64,000 nt of DNA from T3SED10-260 sp035363255 (GCA_035363255.1 DAOSES010000004.1:53442-117441), one strand, 5' to 3'. Numbered from the stretch's first letter, positions 25,775 to 35,435 are shown. Numbers and translations are program-made. Notes: generated by a model not told the origin, from the sequence alone.

Positions 25775-26918
25775 TGCTGGAGTAGTCATTGTTGGTGGGG
25801 GAGTCATTGGATGTTCTATTGCCTATGAACTGGCTAAAAGGAATGTGAAAGACATTGTACTTCTCGAGAAAAACTCACTAGCATCAGGAGCCACAGGAAG
25901 ATGTGGGGCTGGAGTCAGGCAACAATGGGGCACGGAAATGAATCTGAAGCTATCTATTGGATCAGTCAAACGTTTCGAAACTCTTCAGGAAGAGCTTGAC
26001 TATGCCCATGATATCGAGTTTGAACAAAGTGGCTATTTTATGCCTGCTTATACCGAAAAACAAGTGGAACAATTTAAGAAAAATGTAGCTCTTCAACGAA
26101 AATATGGCTTGAATGTGGAGTGGTTGACTCCAGAAGAAGCTCCAAGAATTGTTCCTATTGTAAATACCAAAGGATTGCTGGCAGCCACTTTTCATCAAAA
26201 AGATGGGCATCTAAATCCATTTCATGTTACCTTTGCTTATGCTCAGGCAGCAAAAAGGCTTGGAGTTGAGATTTGTTGTCATACCGAGTTGAAGGAAGTA
26301 TTCACTGAAAATGGCAAGATAAGTGGCGTTCTAACCAGTCAAGGAAAAATATCTTGCGATATTTTGATTAATGCAAGTGGTGGATGGTCTCAGGAAGTCG
26401 GACTTATGGCTGGAGTTGCCATTCCTACCTATTCTGAGCGTCATCAGATTTTGATTACCGAGCCCTATGAGGCCCTCTTCAAGCCTATGGTGATGTCTTT
26501 TTATCACAATTTTTACACTCAACAGGAGCCTAATGGAGCTATTATCATGGGTATCGGTGACCCTAATGAACCCAAAGGATTCAATATGGATCATACTCTT
26601 TCTTTTGCCCGGAAATGTTCCCAATTGGTTACAGAAGTCTTACCTCCACTGAAAAATGCTCGAATGATTCGACAGTGGTCTGGAATGTATAATATGTCTC
26701 CCGACAAAACCCCCATTATTGGAGAGGCTCCCCAGCTTAAAGGTTTTTACATGGCATGTGGATTCTCTGGGCATGGCTTTATGATAGCACCAGTCACTTC
26801 AACGCTGATAGCTCAAATGATATGTGGTGAAGCATTGGATATACCCGAAGTCAAAAACAAGCTTGATTTGGGGCGTTTTGAAAGGGGAGAGTTATTTATC
26901 GAACCAAGTGTTGTGTAA
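25764..26918 (+). CDS. FAD-dependent amino-acid dehydrogenase, catalytic subunit (DAO family)
   Basis: 384 residues. It opens with VVIVGGGVIGCSIAYELAKR for FAD and has SGATGRCGAGVRQQWG, typical of the sarcosine oxidase beta/L-proline dehydrogenase beta/glycine oxidase group, then GFYMACGFSGHGFMIAP at the flavin end. It should oxidise a secondary or small amino acid (proline, sarcosine, glycine or an opine); the substrate cannot be fixed from sequence. ATG 25764 is chosen with GGAGG upstream; a longer reading to 25725 would overlap most of the BFD tail. It ends 1 nt before the racemase-like gene. Confidence 0.85.
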   Translation: MKNSAGVVIVGGGVIGCSIAYELAKRNVKDIVLLEKNSLASGATGRCGAGVRQQWGTEMNLKLSIGSVKRFETLQEELDYAHDIEFEQSGYFMPAYTEKQVEQFKKNVALQRKYGLNVEWLTPEEAPRIVPIVNTKGLLAATFHQKDGHLNPFHVTFAYAQAAKRLGVEICCHTELKEVFTENGKISGVLTSQGKISCDILINASGGWSQEVGLMAGVAIPTYSERHQILITEPYEALFKPMVMSFYHNFYTQQEPNGAIIMGIGDPNEPKGFNMDHTLSFARKCSQLVTEVLPPLKNARMIRQWSGMYNMSPDKTPIIGEAPQLKGFYMACGFSGHGFMIAPVTSTLIAQMICGEALDIPEVKNKLDLGRFERGELFIEPSVV

Positions 26919-26919
26919 A

Positions 26920-27699
26920 ATGATTGGAATATTCGATTCTGGTATTGGGGGGCTTTCGATATACTTAGCCCTTAAGCAATTGATGCCCCAGGTTTCCTGT
27001 ATGTATTATGCCGATCATCGTCATTTTCCTTATGGAGAAAAAACGATGAAACAGATCATTCATTACACTGCAGGTATTTCCAGTTTCCTAATTGAGCAGG
27101 GTTCAGATCTTATTGTAGTAGCTTGCAATACTGCTACAATTAGTTCTATCCAATACCTACGTAAGACTTTTCAAGTACCTTTTATTGGTACGGTGCCTGC
27201 TATCAAACCAGCTTGTCTTCATTCCAAGACTAAAAAGGTTGCTGTTTTATTGACCCATACTGCCGCAAGAGGAAATGTGTTTCATGATTTGCTTTCGTCT
27301 TGGGCAAAAGGAGTCGAAGTTAAAAGTATTCGCACTCCAACCTTGGTTGAAATCAGTGAAAAACAATTGCAAGATACCCCACGAGCCTTAACCTACCTCC
27401 ATACTATCCTTGATCCCTTGCAAAAAGCTGGATTTGACTCGCTTGTTTTGGGATCTACCCATTTTGTTTTTTTAAAGTCCTGGATTCAAAGGATTTATTC
27501 TGATCAATTTCAAATCTTTGATCCCGCTGAAGGCGTAGCACGACAAACCCAACGCATTCTGGATCAACTTCCAGCCCTATCGCATCATCAAGGGGATGTA
27601 TTTTTTACCTCTGGAAATCTAGACGAATATCGCACAAAACTCAAAATGCTTGTAGGAGACCACATTCCATTAGAGTCCATAAAGCACATTTCTCTCTGA
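26920..27699 (+). CDS. murI: Glutamate racemase homologue with one catalytic Cys replaced by Ser
   Basis: 259 residues of the aspartate/glutamate racemase fold. The N-terminus IGIFDSGIGGLSIYLALKQ, the segment DHRHFPYGEK and VVACNTAT (catalytic Cys69) match MurI. The second catalytic position, normally GCTH, reads GSTHF with Ser179. Racemases of this family need both cysteines for two-base catalysis, so activity may be altered or absent. If no other murI exists, the protein may still work with Ser, or D-glutamate may come from a transaminase. It begins 1 nt after the upstream flavin gene and precedes recG by 10 nt. Confidence 0.75.
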   Translation: MIGIFDSGIGGLSIYLALKQLMPQVSCMYYADHRHFPYGEKTMKQIIHYTAGISSFLIEQGSDLIVVACNTATISSIQYLRKTFQVPFIGTVPAIKPACLHSKTKKVAVLLTHTAARGNVFHDLLSSWAKGVEVKSIRTPTLVEISEKQLQDTPRALTYLHTILDPLQKAGFDSLVLGSTHFVFLKSWIQRIYSDQFQIFDPAEGVARQTQRILDQLPALSHHQGDVFFTSGNLDEYRTKLKMLVGDHIPLESIKHISL

Positions 27700-27709
27700 G
27701 GAGGGATAG

Positions 27710-30055
27710 ATGGATTTGCTCCGAATTTTGAAACAAATAAGCACACCACTACCCTACGAAGAAAAAAAGGCTTACAACAATCAATCAGTTAAAGGGGGTT
27801 ATGCTCTTTTTGCATATCAGAAGGTAAAAAAAGCCCTTGAAACTGAAACTCGTGATCAGGTGCGTCTTTTACTCATTAATCTGTTGAATACCCTGGAGCA
27901 ATACCAGCGAAAAGCTGAACAAAAGATATTTCTAAAGCTGTCATCAGATATTCAAGCCTTGCAACAATTTCTTTTACAGCCCAGCAACTTACTCGAAAGT
28001 CAAAGTTTGCTCAAAAAACCTCTACGCTATCTTAAAGGGGTGGGACCCAAAAGGGAGGAGTTGTTTAAGCGGCTTGGAATCGAAAATCTTTGGGGTTTAT
28101 TACATTATTTTCCACGTGATTATATGGATCGATCAAAGATTGTTCCTATCACTTCAGCGATCAATGGAGAGCGGCAAACTTTTCAAGCCAGGGTAAATGG
28201 CATCACGGAAATCAAGAAAGGTCGCTTAAGAATCTTGAAGGTCAACCTATGGGATCAGCAAGGTATGCTGAGTGTTGTTTTTTTTAATCAAAACTATTTG
28301 AAGAAAGTGTTTGAAAGCCATCTTAATCAAACGATTATTGTGTCAGGTAAGATTAGCTGGCAATACAATCACTGGCAAATGGATAACCCCGAGTTTGAGT
28401 GGATGGAAGACCAGAGTGACTCTTTGATTCATACTTCGCGTATTGTGCCCCTTTACAGATTGAGTGATGGATTGTATCCAAAATCGTTTAGAGCTGTAGT
28501 GTTTCAAGCTTTGCAAGACCATAAACAGCTCTTGTATGACATTATTCCTCAGCGCTTTTTGGATAAACATGCTTTTCCACAACGATCTGATGCTATATGG
28601 AATATGCATTTTCCCTCTTCAAGCCAACTACTTGAAAAAGCGAGGCAAAGTCTTGCTTTTGAAGAGTTTTTACTTGGTCAGTATGTGCTACAAAAAAAGA
28701 AAGCGGGATACCAAAAGCAGAATTCACCTTCCTTTTCTATCACTTCTCAAGATGCAAAGAGGTTTGAAGAGCTTTTGCCCTATACACTTTCTGATTCTCA
28801 AAACCATGTTATCCAGGAAATCATCCAGGATTTGGGGCAGACCTATCCAATGAATCGTCTAATTCATGGAGATGTGGGCTCTGGAAAAACTACTGTGGCT
28901 GCTTCTGCTCTCTTTTTTTCTTATTTAAATGGTTTTCAGTCTGCGTTTATGGCTCCAACGGAAATATTAGCTCGTCAGTGTTTTTCAAACTTTTCTAAGC
29001 TCTTTCACGACCTTGGTTTGAAATGTGATTTGCTTATTAGCGATATTCGAGAAAAGGATCGAAAGAAAATTCTTGCTGAGTTAAAAGAGGGTTCTATTGA
29101 TATCATCGTTGGAACTCATGCTCTAATCCAAACAGATGTGATGTTCAACAAGCTTGGATTGATGGTGATTGATGAACAGCATCGATTTGGAGTAAGGCAG
29201 CGTTTGGAGCTTAGAAAAAAAGGCATTATGCCTCATTTGTTGGTGATGAGCGCAACCCCTATTCCACGAACTTTGGCAATGACTCGATATGGCGATCTTG
29301 ACACATCCTTGATCGACCAAATGCCCTTGGGGAAAAAAAGGATCAAAACCAAGATTCTTTCTCCGCAGCAAACAAATCAGCTGTATGCTTTCATGAAAAA
29401 AAAACTTGATCAGGGAGGAAAAGCTTTTGTAGTTTGCCCCTTGATTGAAGAATCTGAAAAAATAGAGCTAGCTAGCTCGATAGAAAAAGCAAGTCAACTT
29501 GCTGATGAGTTCAGTGGTTTTTCTGTTTTGCTTCTTCACGGGAAAATGAACTCGAAAGAAAAAGAAGAGGTGATGAAAGAGTTTTCCTCCGATCGTGGGC
29601 ACATCCTGGTTTCAACCACAGTGGTTGAAGTAGGAATTGATATTCCTGAAGCCAATATCATGCTTATCGAGGATGCTGACCGTTTCGGTTTAGCACAGCT
29701 CCATCAGCTTAGAGGCAGAATTGGACGACAGTCTCAGGAGGCATATTGTTTTTTGCTTCTTAAAAACAAGGAAAGCAGCTATCGATTGAAGGTGTTGGAA
29801 GATTCGGATTCGGGTTTTGTGGTAGCAGAAAAAGACCTTGAATTAAGGGGTCCAGGGGAGTTGTGGGGCGAAAAACAAAGTGGTTTTTTACTAGAAAGCC
29901 TAATATGTTTGGAAAAAGATGCACCATTACTTGAGAAAGCCAAACAAACTGCATTGGAAATCATGCAAACACCCAAAGAGTGTGAAATACTCGATTCGGA
30001 GCTTCTGTTTCGGGCTTGGACCACGGCAGAAGATGATTTAATGGCAAGCGGATAA
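27710..30055 (+). CDS. recG: ATP-dependent DNA helicase RecG
   Basis: 781 residues; helicase that remodels stalled forks and Holliday junctions. The wedge domain is marked by LKGVGPKREELFKRLGI. Helicase motifs are IHGDVGSGKTTVAA (Walker A), VIDEQHRFG (DEQH box), MSATPIPRTLAM, STTVVEVGIDIPEA and QLRGRIGRQ. An extra N-terminal ~100 residues of helical sequence precede the wedge, as in many Firmicutes RecG. GAGGAGG precedes the ATG. It follows the racemase gene, a co-transcription that couples repair to metabolism only by position. Confidence 0.95.
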   Translation: MDLLRILKQISTPLPYEEKKAYNNQSVKGGYALFAYQKVKKALETETRDQVRLLLINLLNTLEQYQRKAEQKIFLKLSSDIQALQQFLLQPSNLLESQSLLKKPLRYLKGVGPKREELFKRLGIENLWGLLHYFPRDYMDRSKIVPITSAINGERQTFQARVNGITEIKKGRLRILKVNLWDQQGMLSVVFFNQNYLKKVFESHLNQTIIVSGKISWQYNHWQMDNPEFEWMEDQSDSLIHTSRIVPLYRLSDGLYPKSFRAVVFQALQDHKQLLYDIIPQRFLDKHAFPQRSDAIWNMHFPSSSQLLEKARQSLAFEEFLLGQYVLQKKKAGYQKQNSPSFSITSQDAKRFEELLPYTLSDSQNHVIQEIIQDLGQTYPMNRLIHGDVGSGKTTVAASALFFSYLNGFQSAFMAPTEILARQCFSNFSKLFHDLGLKCDLLISDIREKDRKKILAELKEGSIDIIVGTHALIQTDVMFNKLGLMVIDEQHRFGVRQRLELRKKGIMPHLLVMSATPIPRTLAMTRYGDLDTSLIDQMPLGKKRIKTKILSPQQTNQLYAFMKKKLDQGGKAFVVCPLIEESEKIELASSIEKASQLADEFSGFSVLLLHGKMNSKEKEEVMKEFSSDRGHILVSTTVVEVGIDIPEANIMLIEDADRFGLAQLHQLRGRIGRQSQEAYCFLLLKNKESSYRLKVLEDSDSGFVVAEKDLELRGPGELWGEKQSGFLLESLICLEKDAPLLEKAKQTALEIMQTPKECEILDSELLFRAWTTAEDDLMASG

Positions 30056-30062
30056 GCTGGGT

Positions 30063-30578
30063 TTATTTGTTTTTAATGAGAGTGATGGTTTTGGACTCAG
30101 CAATCCAATCGGTCATGAAGCCAAATTCTTGTCCAATAAAGCTAAGGGGAACAAAAACTCTTTCGTTGTGGATTTCAGGGGGGCTGGCAAGATCGACGGT
30201 AAGGTTGTTGATGATGGCAAAGTTTCGCTTGACTTGTAGTTGTATGGTTTTCCCTTCTTTTTCGATGATAATTTCTTTGGTATTGGGAATCCACTCTGAT
30301 TTTGCTGCAATTATGTCGGATATAAGTCTGAGGGGTATCATTGCATTGCCTTTATCGTTGATAAAAGCTGGAGTAGTAGTTATTTCTCCACCATTTACGT
30401 AGATGGTAGGACTTCCGATAGGAATTCGAATGATGAGTTGTTCCTGAGGGGGAGTTTCAGGAGGGGGTGTTTTTTGACCGGGGAGTTTGGGTAGATATGC
30501 GCATTGAATCACACTCATATTGACGAGGATAAGGCATACCACGCACCACATCCTGACTAGATAGCTTCTTTTTTTCAT
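30063..30578 (-). CDS. Small secreted stalk-domain (copper amine oxidase N-like) protein
   Basis: 171 residues. Signal peptide (MWCVVCLILVNMSVI) with a cysteine at its end (VIQC), close to but not a canonical lipobox. After a proline-rich linker (KTPPPETPPQEQ) the rest is one copper-amine-oxidase-N-like stalk domain: IYVNGGEITTTPAFIND, MIPLRLISDIIAAKSEW and VFVPLSFIGQEFGF. It consists of nothing else, so it is a minimal example of the module found in several larger proteins in this window. Convergent with recG, 7 bases apart. Confidence 0.75.
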   Translation of the reverse strand: MKKRSYLVRMWCVVCLILVNMSVIQCAYLPKLPGQKTPPPETPPQEQLIIRIPIGSPTIYVNGGEITTTPAFINDKGNAMIPLRLISDIIAAKSEWIPNTKEIIIEKEGKTIQLQVKRNFAIINNLTVDLASPPEIHNERVFVPLSFIGQEFGFMTDWIAESKTITLIKNK

Positions 30579-30662
30579 TTTCTATATACCTCCAACAAAA
30601 TGAGTACTGAATAAGATTAATTTACTTTTGCAATTTATCAATATTTTCACGTCTTTTTTTTC

Positions 30663-30691
30663 TTTACATCATCTGGTCTTTTTGGTAAAAT
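30663..30691 (+). promoter_or_regulatory. Sigma-70-type promoter of rpsA
   Basis: TTTACA (30663-30668) and TAAAAT (30686-30691) are separated by exactly 17 bp, 45 bp before the rpsA start. Each hexamer differs from consensus at one position. Confidence 0.7.
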
Positions 30692-30735
30692 TGATGCTTG
30701 AATTCTATTTTGTAAGTAATTTGTTGGGGTGAAAA

Positions 30736-31947
30736 ATGCAAGATTATGTTGAAAAAATTAATGATCACGACATGGACGAATTTGAAACCGCTATCATGTC
30801 TGGATCAGACCGACCTGTACAATCCTATCGTAGAGGAGACATTGTTACTGTAAAAGTTGTAAAAGCTGATGCTGACTGCCTTTTGGTTGATGTTGGCAGA
30901 AAAAGTGAAGTTTTTATTCCAATCGAAGAAGTCGTACATGACCCAAATCTTCCCTTGGATCAACAATACAAAGTTGGTGAAGAGATATCGGTAAAAGTAG
31001 TACGCGATGAAAAATCCAAAGGTGGAGTTTTTCTATCTAACAAGCGCGCTGTCTATTATCTCCAAATCAATGAGCTCGAATCAGTCTATCGGGACCTGAC
31101 TCCCATTGATGCTAAAGTGCTCGAAAAGGTCAAAGGTGGTTTAATTGTTGATATCCAAGGTATTCAGGGCTTTCTTCCTGGTTCTTTGGTTAGTCAGAGA
31201 CGCACCGAAAACCTGGATCAATATGTTGGACAGGTCTTACCCGTCAAAATCATTGAATTTGATAAAGACCGCAAGAAAATAATTGTATCCCACAAGATCG
31301 TCGAAGAAGAAATGCAACTCAAAAATAAGGATGCCCTTATTTCCACCCTTGAAATCGGATCTATCATTGAAGGAACCGTCACCAATGTGGTTGATTATGG
31401 CGCCTTTGTTGATATTGGTTCCAATGTGGAAGGTCTTGTGCATATTTCTGAACTATCCTGGAGTGGCAACAAACGTCCCTCTGACGTGCTCAAAAAAGGA
31501 CAAATCATTAACGTTCGCGTCATTGGTCTCAGCGATGACCGAGATCGCATTTCTCTCAGCTTCAAACGCACTCTACCCGACCCCTGGGATGACGTTGCAC
31601 AAAAATACCAAGTTGGACAAATCGTTAAAGGCACCGTAGTCAAAGACCTTGAATTTGGCGCTATTGTCGAGCTTGAAGGTGAAATCAGTGCATTTATTCA
31701 TATTTCACAACTTAGCAATCATCGTATCAACTCCTTAAAGGATGTACTTTCTGTGGGCGATGAAATCGAAGCAGAAATTGTTGAAATTGAAGCCGCTCAA
31801 AAGAGAATCAAACTGAGCCGAAAATCGTTGCTTCCTGCCGTAGAAGAGAGTTCTGACCTTTACCCTTCCAATGATGAAGCTCCCCAAAACCCACCCATCA
31901 GCGACGACTACTCCTCCTATGTTGACGTGTTTGTTCCCAAAAAGTAA
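30736..31947 (+). CDS. rpsA: 30S ribosomal protein S1-type RNA-binding protein
   Basis: 403 residues with four S1 domains at about 31-105, 121-187, 205-275 and 292-360. The third is the best match (EIGSIIEGTVTNVVDYGAFV, EGLVHISELSW). Four-domain S1 is typical of Firmicutes and related phyla. It helps mRNA docking on the 30S subunit. The acidic N-terminus and acidic, proline-containing C-terminus are family-like. GGGG-containing text before the ATG provides a weak ribosome site; a near-consensus promoter lies upstream. Confidence 0.88.
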   Translation: MQDYVEKINDHDMDEFETAIMSGSDRPVQSYRRGDIVTVKVVKADADCLLVDVGRKSEVFIPIEEVVHDPNLPLDQQYKVGEEISVKVVRDEKSKGGVFLSNKRAVYYLQINELESVYRDLTPIDAKVLEKVKGGLIVDIQGIQGFLPGSLVSQRRTENLDQYVGQVLPVKIIEFDKDRKKIIVSHKIVEEEMQLKNKDALISTLEIGSIIEGTVTNVVDYGAFVDIGSNVEGLVHISELSWSGNKRPSDVLKKGQIINVRVIGLSDDRDRISLSFKRTLPDPWDDVAQKYQVGQIVKGTVVKDLEFGAIVELEGEISAFIHISQLSNHRINSLKDVLSVGDEIEAEIVEIEAAQKRIKLSRKSLLPAVEESSDLYPSNDEAPQNPPISDDYSSYVDVFVPKK

Positions 31948-31969
31948 TTAGTTTGGAGTACTGCTTGAA

Positions 31970-33091
31970 TTGATCAATTATCATCAGCTTAGCTTGGAGC
32001 TTATCAAGCTGACTGACATCAACAAACGGATTGATGAATTGAGAGTGATTTATGAGTCCGTTTGTTCTGCTTTTGAGGTATTTATTCAAGCTCCTCACAC
32101 TTACTATGATGTCTTGAAGCAAAAGGAAAATGATTATCCGATGTATGCTATGCCCATGCCTTATCCTCAATCTATACAAAGTTTTCCCTCCATTACACCT
32201 CAAAACTATGAGATATCTTCAGTAGACGGATCTCAAGCAGGGCCCTATCGGGTACTGGGATGGCCGATGGACCTTTTTCTCATCAACGTAGGCTCATTGA
32301 AGCTGATATATGGAGATAAAGCATCCTTTGTTCACCATGATAACCCTTGCATCATGCTTCAAGAAAACGATCATCTCACCTTATCAGATTCGATTGCTTT
32401 TCAGCGACAATTAGCAGAATACACCGAAGCAATCCAAGTCATCAACACACACACCCAAAGCTTGTCTTTTATTTTTCTTGATGGGAGTTTAATATGGTGG
32501 TCCCTCGATCTGGACAAAAATCAAAGCCATCGTGAAAAAGGATTGCAAACTATACAAAGCTTTTTCCAGCAAGCAAGACAAAAAAACATCATACCCCTTG
32601 GTTATATCAGTGGATCTCAATCATCTGATCTCGCAACTTGCCTCAAAACCGTCCACAGTGATGATGGCAACGATCAATTATGTGAATTGTTGTCAGGCAT
32701 CAGGGATGACTATCTTCTTGAGTGGTATGCCCAAAAAAACCAACTTTCTTCCTTCATTACTCCTATTTTTGAAAGTAAAGCTGAAATTCTTCATGAATAT
32801 GAGGAGCATCGCATTTTGTTTTTTTATATCTACTATCATGGAGAGTGTGCAAGAATCGAATTCCCTCACTATCATACAACTAATTTAACAAAGATTCAGC
32901 AATGTGTGTGTGACCAAATTTTAAAGGGCCAGGGTTATCCTGTAGTCTTATCCGATGTTCATCAAATTGCTGTAGTCAGGGACAACGAAAAAAGAGATAT
33001 CCGAAACCTTATTCAGCAAAATCTGCATGAACAAGGCCTTATTTTGTTTGAACGAAATAAGGATCTCAGTAAAGGAATGAAATATGTATAA
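31970..33091 (+). CDS. NurA-domain nuclease
   Basis: 373 residues. The NurA fold's metal-binding aspartates appear in SSVDGSQAG (Asp86) and FIFLDGSLIWW (Asp171), and the C-terminal GQGYPVVLSDVHQIAVV segment also fits. NurA nucleases resect DNA ends, in archaea together with HerA; bacterial versions are less studied. No HerA is next to it. The direct downstream neighbour is a UvrD/PcrA helicase, 21 nt away. The start codon is TTG at 31970 with GGAG about 11 bases before it, so the exact start is uncertain. Confidence 0.75.
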   Translation: MINYHQLSLELIKLTDINKRIDELRVIYESVCSAFEVFIQAPHTYYDVLKQKENDYPMYAMPMPYPQSIQSFPSITPQNYEISSVDGSQAGPYRVLGWPMDLFLINVGSLKLIYGDKASFVHHDNPCIMLQENDHLTLSDSIAFQRQLAEYTEAIQVINTHTQSLSFIFLDGSLIWWSLDLDKNQSHREKGLQTIQSFFQQARQKNIIPLGYISGSQSSDLATCLKTVHSDDGNDQLCELLSGIRDDYLLEWYAQKNQLSSFITPIFESKAEILHEYEEHRILFFYIYYHGECARIEFPHYHTTNLTKIQQCVCDQILKGQGYPVVLSDVHQIAVVRDNEKRDIRNLIQQNLHEQGLILFERNKDLSKGMKYV

Positions 33092-33112
33092 ACCAAACAA
33101 AGAATTTAAATC

Positions 33113-35368
33113 ATGCAACTAAGCGAAAAGTATTTAGGAGAGATTTTAAATCCAAAACAACTTGAAGCTGTTTTGAAGCTTGATGGACCTGTAGCTGTTT
33201 ATGCTGGAGCTGGATCTGGTAAAACCCGAGTAATCACTTATCGTATTGCATGGATGCTTTCTCAAGGAATCCCTCTTAGTTCTATTATGGCACTCACTTT
33301 TACCAACAAAGCCTCTCAGGAAATGAAAGAACGCATCCAAGCTTTATTGGGTTATGATATTCGTTACTCATGGATAGGCACTTTTCACTCCATCTGTCTT
33401 CGATTGCTCCGACAATCGGGGGGAGATATCGGGATTAGCCCCAAATTTTCAGTTTTTGATGATGAAGATTCGCTGGCTCTTATCAAAGAGTGTATGAAAC
33501 AGCTCAACCTTGACATTAAACGTTTCAACCCAAAAGCTATTCAACATACTATTTCTGAAGCAAAAATCAATCTCATCATGCCTGATCAATACTTGCAGCT
33601 TGCCGGCACGAGCTATTATACCGAAATAGTTTCCAAGGTTTACGATAACTACGAAAAAGGTTTATTACGTAATCAAGCTATGGATTTTGATGACTTAATC
33701 ACAAAAAGCGTTTTGTTGTTTCAGCAATATCCCAAAGTATTAGACAAATGGCATCATCAGTTTTCTCATCTTTTGGTGGATGAGTATCAGGATATCAATC
33801 AGGCACAATATCTTTTTCTTAAGATGATGAGCTCAAAAAGAGGAAATATTTGCATTGTGGGCGATGATGATCAGTCTATATACTCATTCAGAGGCGCTGA
33901 TCCAAAAATGATGATTAGCTTTACCAAGGATTTTCCTTCAGCCTCGGTGATTAAGCTCGAGGAAAACTATCGCTGTTCCAAGAATATTCTTCATGCTGCC
34001 AACGGCGTAGTATCCAAAAACACATCACGTACTGAAAAAGAGCTTTGGACCAAGAATGATGAAGGTTCCAAGATTCAGCTCTTAAATGCACAAAATGAGC
34101 GAGATGAAGCATTAAAAATTGTTCAAATCATTAAAGAAAAAGCCGAAAAAGACAAGCGACCCTATTCTGATTTTGTCCTCTTATATCGCATCAATGCTCA
34201 GAGTCGTCATTTTGAAGAAGCTTTGATTAATGAGCGTATTCCCTATCAAATGGTAGGGGGGTATAAGTTCTACCAGCGCAAAGAGATCAAAGATTTTTTA
34301 GCTTATCTTAAAGTGCTGGTGAATCCTCAGGATAGAGTCAGTTTTCATCGCATCGTTAATTATCCTAAGCGAAACATTGGTACGGTGTTTTTATCCAAGA
34401 TCGATCAACTTTCAGATGAAAAACAATGCTCTTTTAAGGAAGCATGTCGAAAAATAGCCATGGAAGGCACAGCTACTCGCGGAAAAAAGGGTTTAACTGA
34501 TTTTATCGACCTGATTGACGAAACTGTAGCTCTGTTGGATAAAATGCCTTTAGCAGAAGTGGCTGACGAATACCTTACGAAATCGGGTATTTACGAAGCG
34601 TTGTTGGAAGAGTATCCCGAAGAAATTGCCCGAGAAAAGAAAGAAAACCTTCAAGAATTGATTAGTTCTATTCGTCAATATGAAAGAGAAGAGGAAAACT
34701 CTAATCTTGCCGATTTTCTCAATGATATTGCCTTGTACTCTGACCTGGACAAATTTGAAGATATCAAAGAAAAGATCACGCTTATGACCCTCCATTCTGC
34801 AAAAGGTTTGGAGTTTCCCATTGTATTTATGGTAGGATTTGAAGAAGGCATCTTCCCTCATTATTTATCCAACAACAACACCGATGCTCTTGAAGAGGAA
34901 AGAAGGCTTTGTTATGTGGGTATCACCAGGGCTAAGGAAGAATTATACATTTCATGTGCGAAAATGAGGGAAATCTATGGCAAAGCCACCAGAACTCTTC
35001 CATCAAGATTTTTGGAGGATATTCCTGAAGATCTGCTGAAGCATATGCCTATGTCTTTGAATGGTCGCAATTGCGAAGCAAACAAAGAACTCAACTCCTT
35101 TCAATCTTATTCCGCACGTTTGCCTTCTTATCGACCTTCTAGCAAAGTAAATCCATCCGAACCAGATGATTTTAGCGGACTTAGTTTTGACGAGCTCTCT
35201 CCAGGGGACTCAATTGAGCATAAAGCCTGGGGTTTGGGCAGAGTGTTAAAAAAAGATTTGGTACAAGAAGAATCAGTAGTGCTCATCCATTTTAGCACTG
35301 TAGGTGAGAAAATGGTCAACTTGAAATACGCTCCCATCAAGAAAGCTTCAGCTTCGATCAACGAATAA
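33113..35368 (+). CDS. pcrA: UvrD/PcrA-type superfamily 1 DNA helicase
   Basis: 751 residues, typical PcrA length. Motifs in order: LNPKQLEAVLKLDGPVAVYA (Q motif), GAGSGKTRVI (Walker A), ALTFTNKASQEMKERI (Ia), LLVDEYQDINQAQY (II), VGDDDQSIYSFRGADPKM (III), LEENYRCSKNIL (IV), VALL-like linker, TLHSAKGLEFPIVFMVG (V) and EERRLCYVGITRAKEELY (VI). The short C-terminal domain (KAWGLGRVL) resembles the PcrA RNA-polymerase-binding Tudor tail. It acts in repair and rolling-circle replication. Clear terminator follows. Confidence 0.92.
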   Translation: MQLSEKYLGEILNPKQLEAVLKLDGPVAVYAGAGSGKTRVITYRIAWMLSQGIPLSSIMALTFTNKASQEMKERIQALLGYDIRYSWIGTFHSICLRLLRQSGGDIGISPKFSVFDDEDSLALIKECMKQLNLDIKRFNPKAIQHTISEAKINLIMPDQYLQLAGTSYYTEIVSKVYDNYEKGLLRNQAMDFDDLITKSVLLFQQYPKVLDKWHHQFSHLLVDEYQDINQAQYLFLKMMSSKRGNICIVGDDDQSIYSFRGADPKMMISFTKDFPSASVIKLEENYRCSKNILHAANGVVSKNTSRTEKELWTKNDEGSKIQLLNAQNERDEALKIVQIIKEKAEKDKRPYSDFVLLYRINAQSRHFEEALINERIPYQMVGGYKFYQRKEIKDFLAYLKVLVNPQDRVSFHRIVNYPKRNIGTVFLSKIDQLSDEKQCSFKEACRKIAMEGTATRGKKGLTDFIDLIDETVALLDKMPLAEVADEYLTKSGIYEALLEEYPEEIAREKKENLQELISSIRQYEREEENSNLADFLNDIALYSDLDKFEDIKEKITLMTLHSAKGLEFPIVFMVGFEEGIFPHYLSNNNTDALEEERRLCYVGITRAKEELYISCAKMREIYGKATRTLPSRFLEDIPEDLLKHMPMSLNGRNCEANKELNSFQSYSARLPSYRPSSKVNPSEPDDFSGLSFDELSPGDSIEHKAWGLGRVLKKDLVQEESVVLIHFSTVGEKMVNLKYAPIKKASASINE

Positions 35369-35381
35369 GTTTTGTTTGCAT

Positions 35382-35420
35382 AAAAAAAAGGGGAGCTCTT
35401 AAAGAGCTCCCCTTTTTTTT
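35382..35420. terminator. Bidirectional intrinsic terminator between pcrA and secF
   Basis: Perfect 19-bp arms (35382-35400 and 35402-35420) with a GGGGAGCTCTT core and flanking A and T runs. It can end both the rpsA-nurA-pcrA and secD-secF units, which converge here. Confidence 0.9.
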
Positions 35421-35435
35421 ATTGGTGTTTAAATA

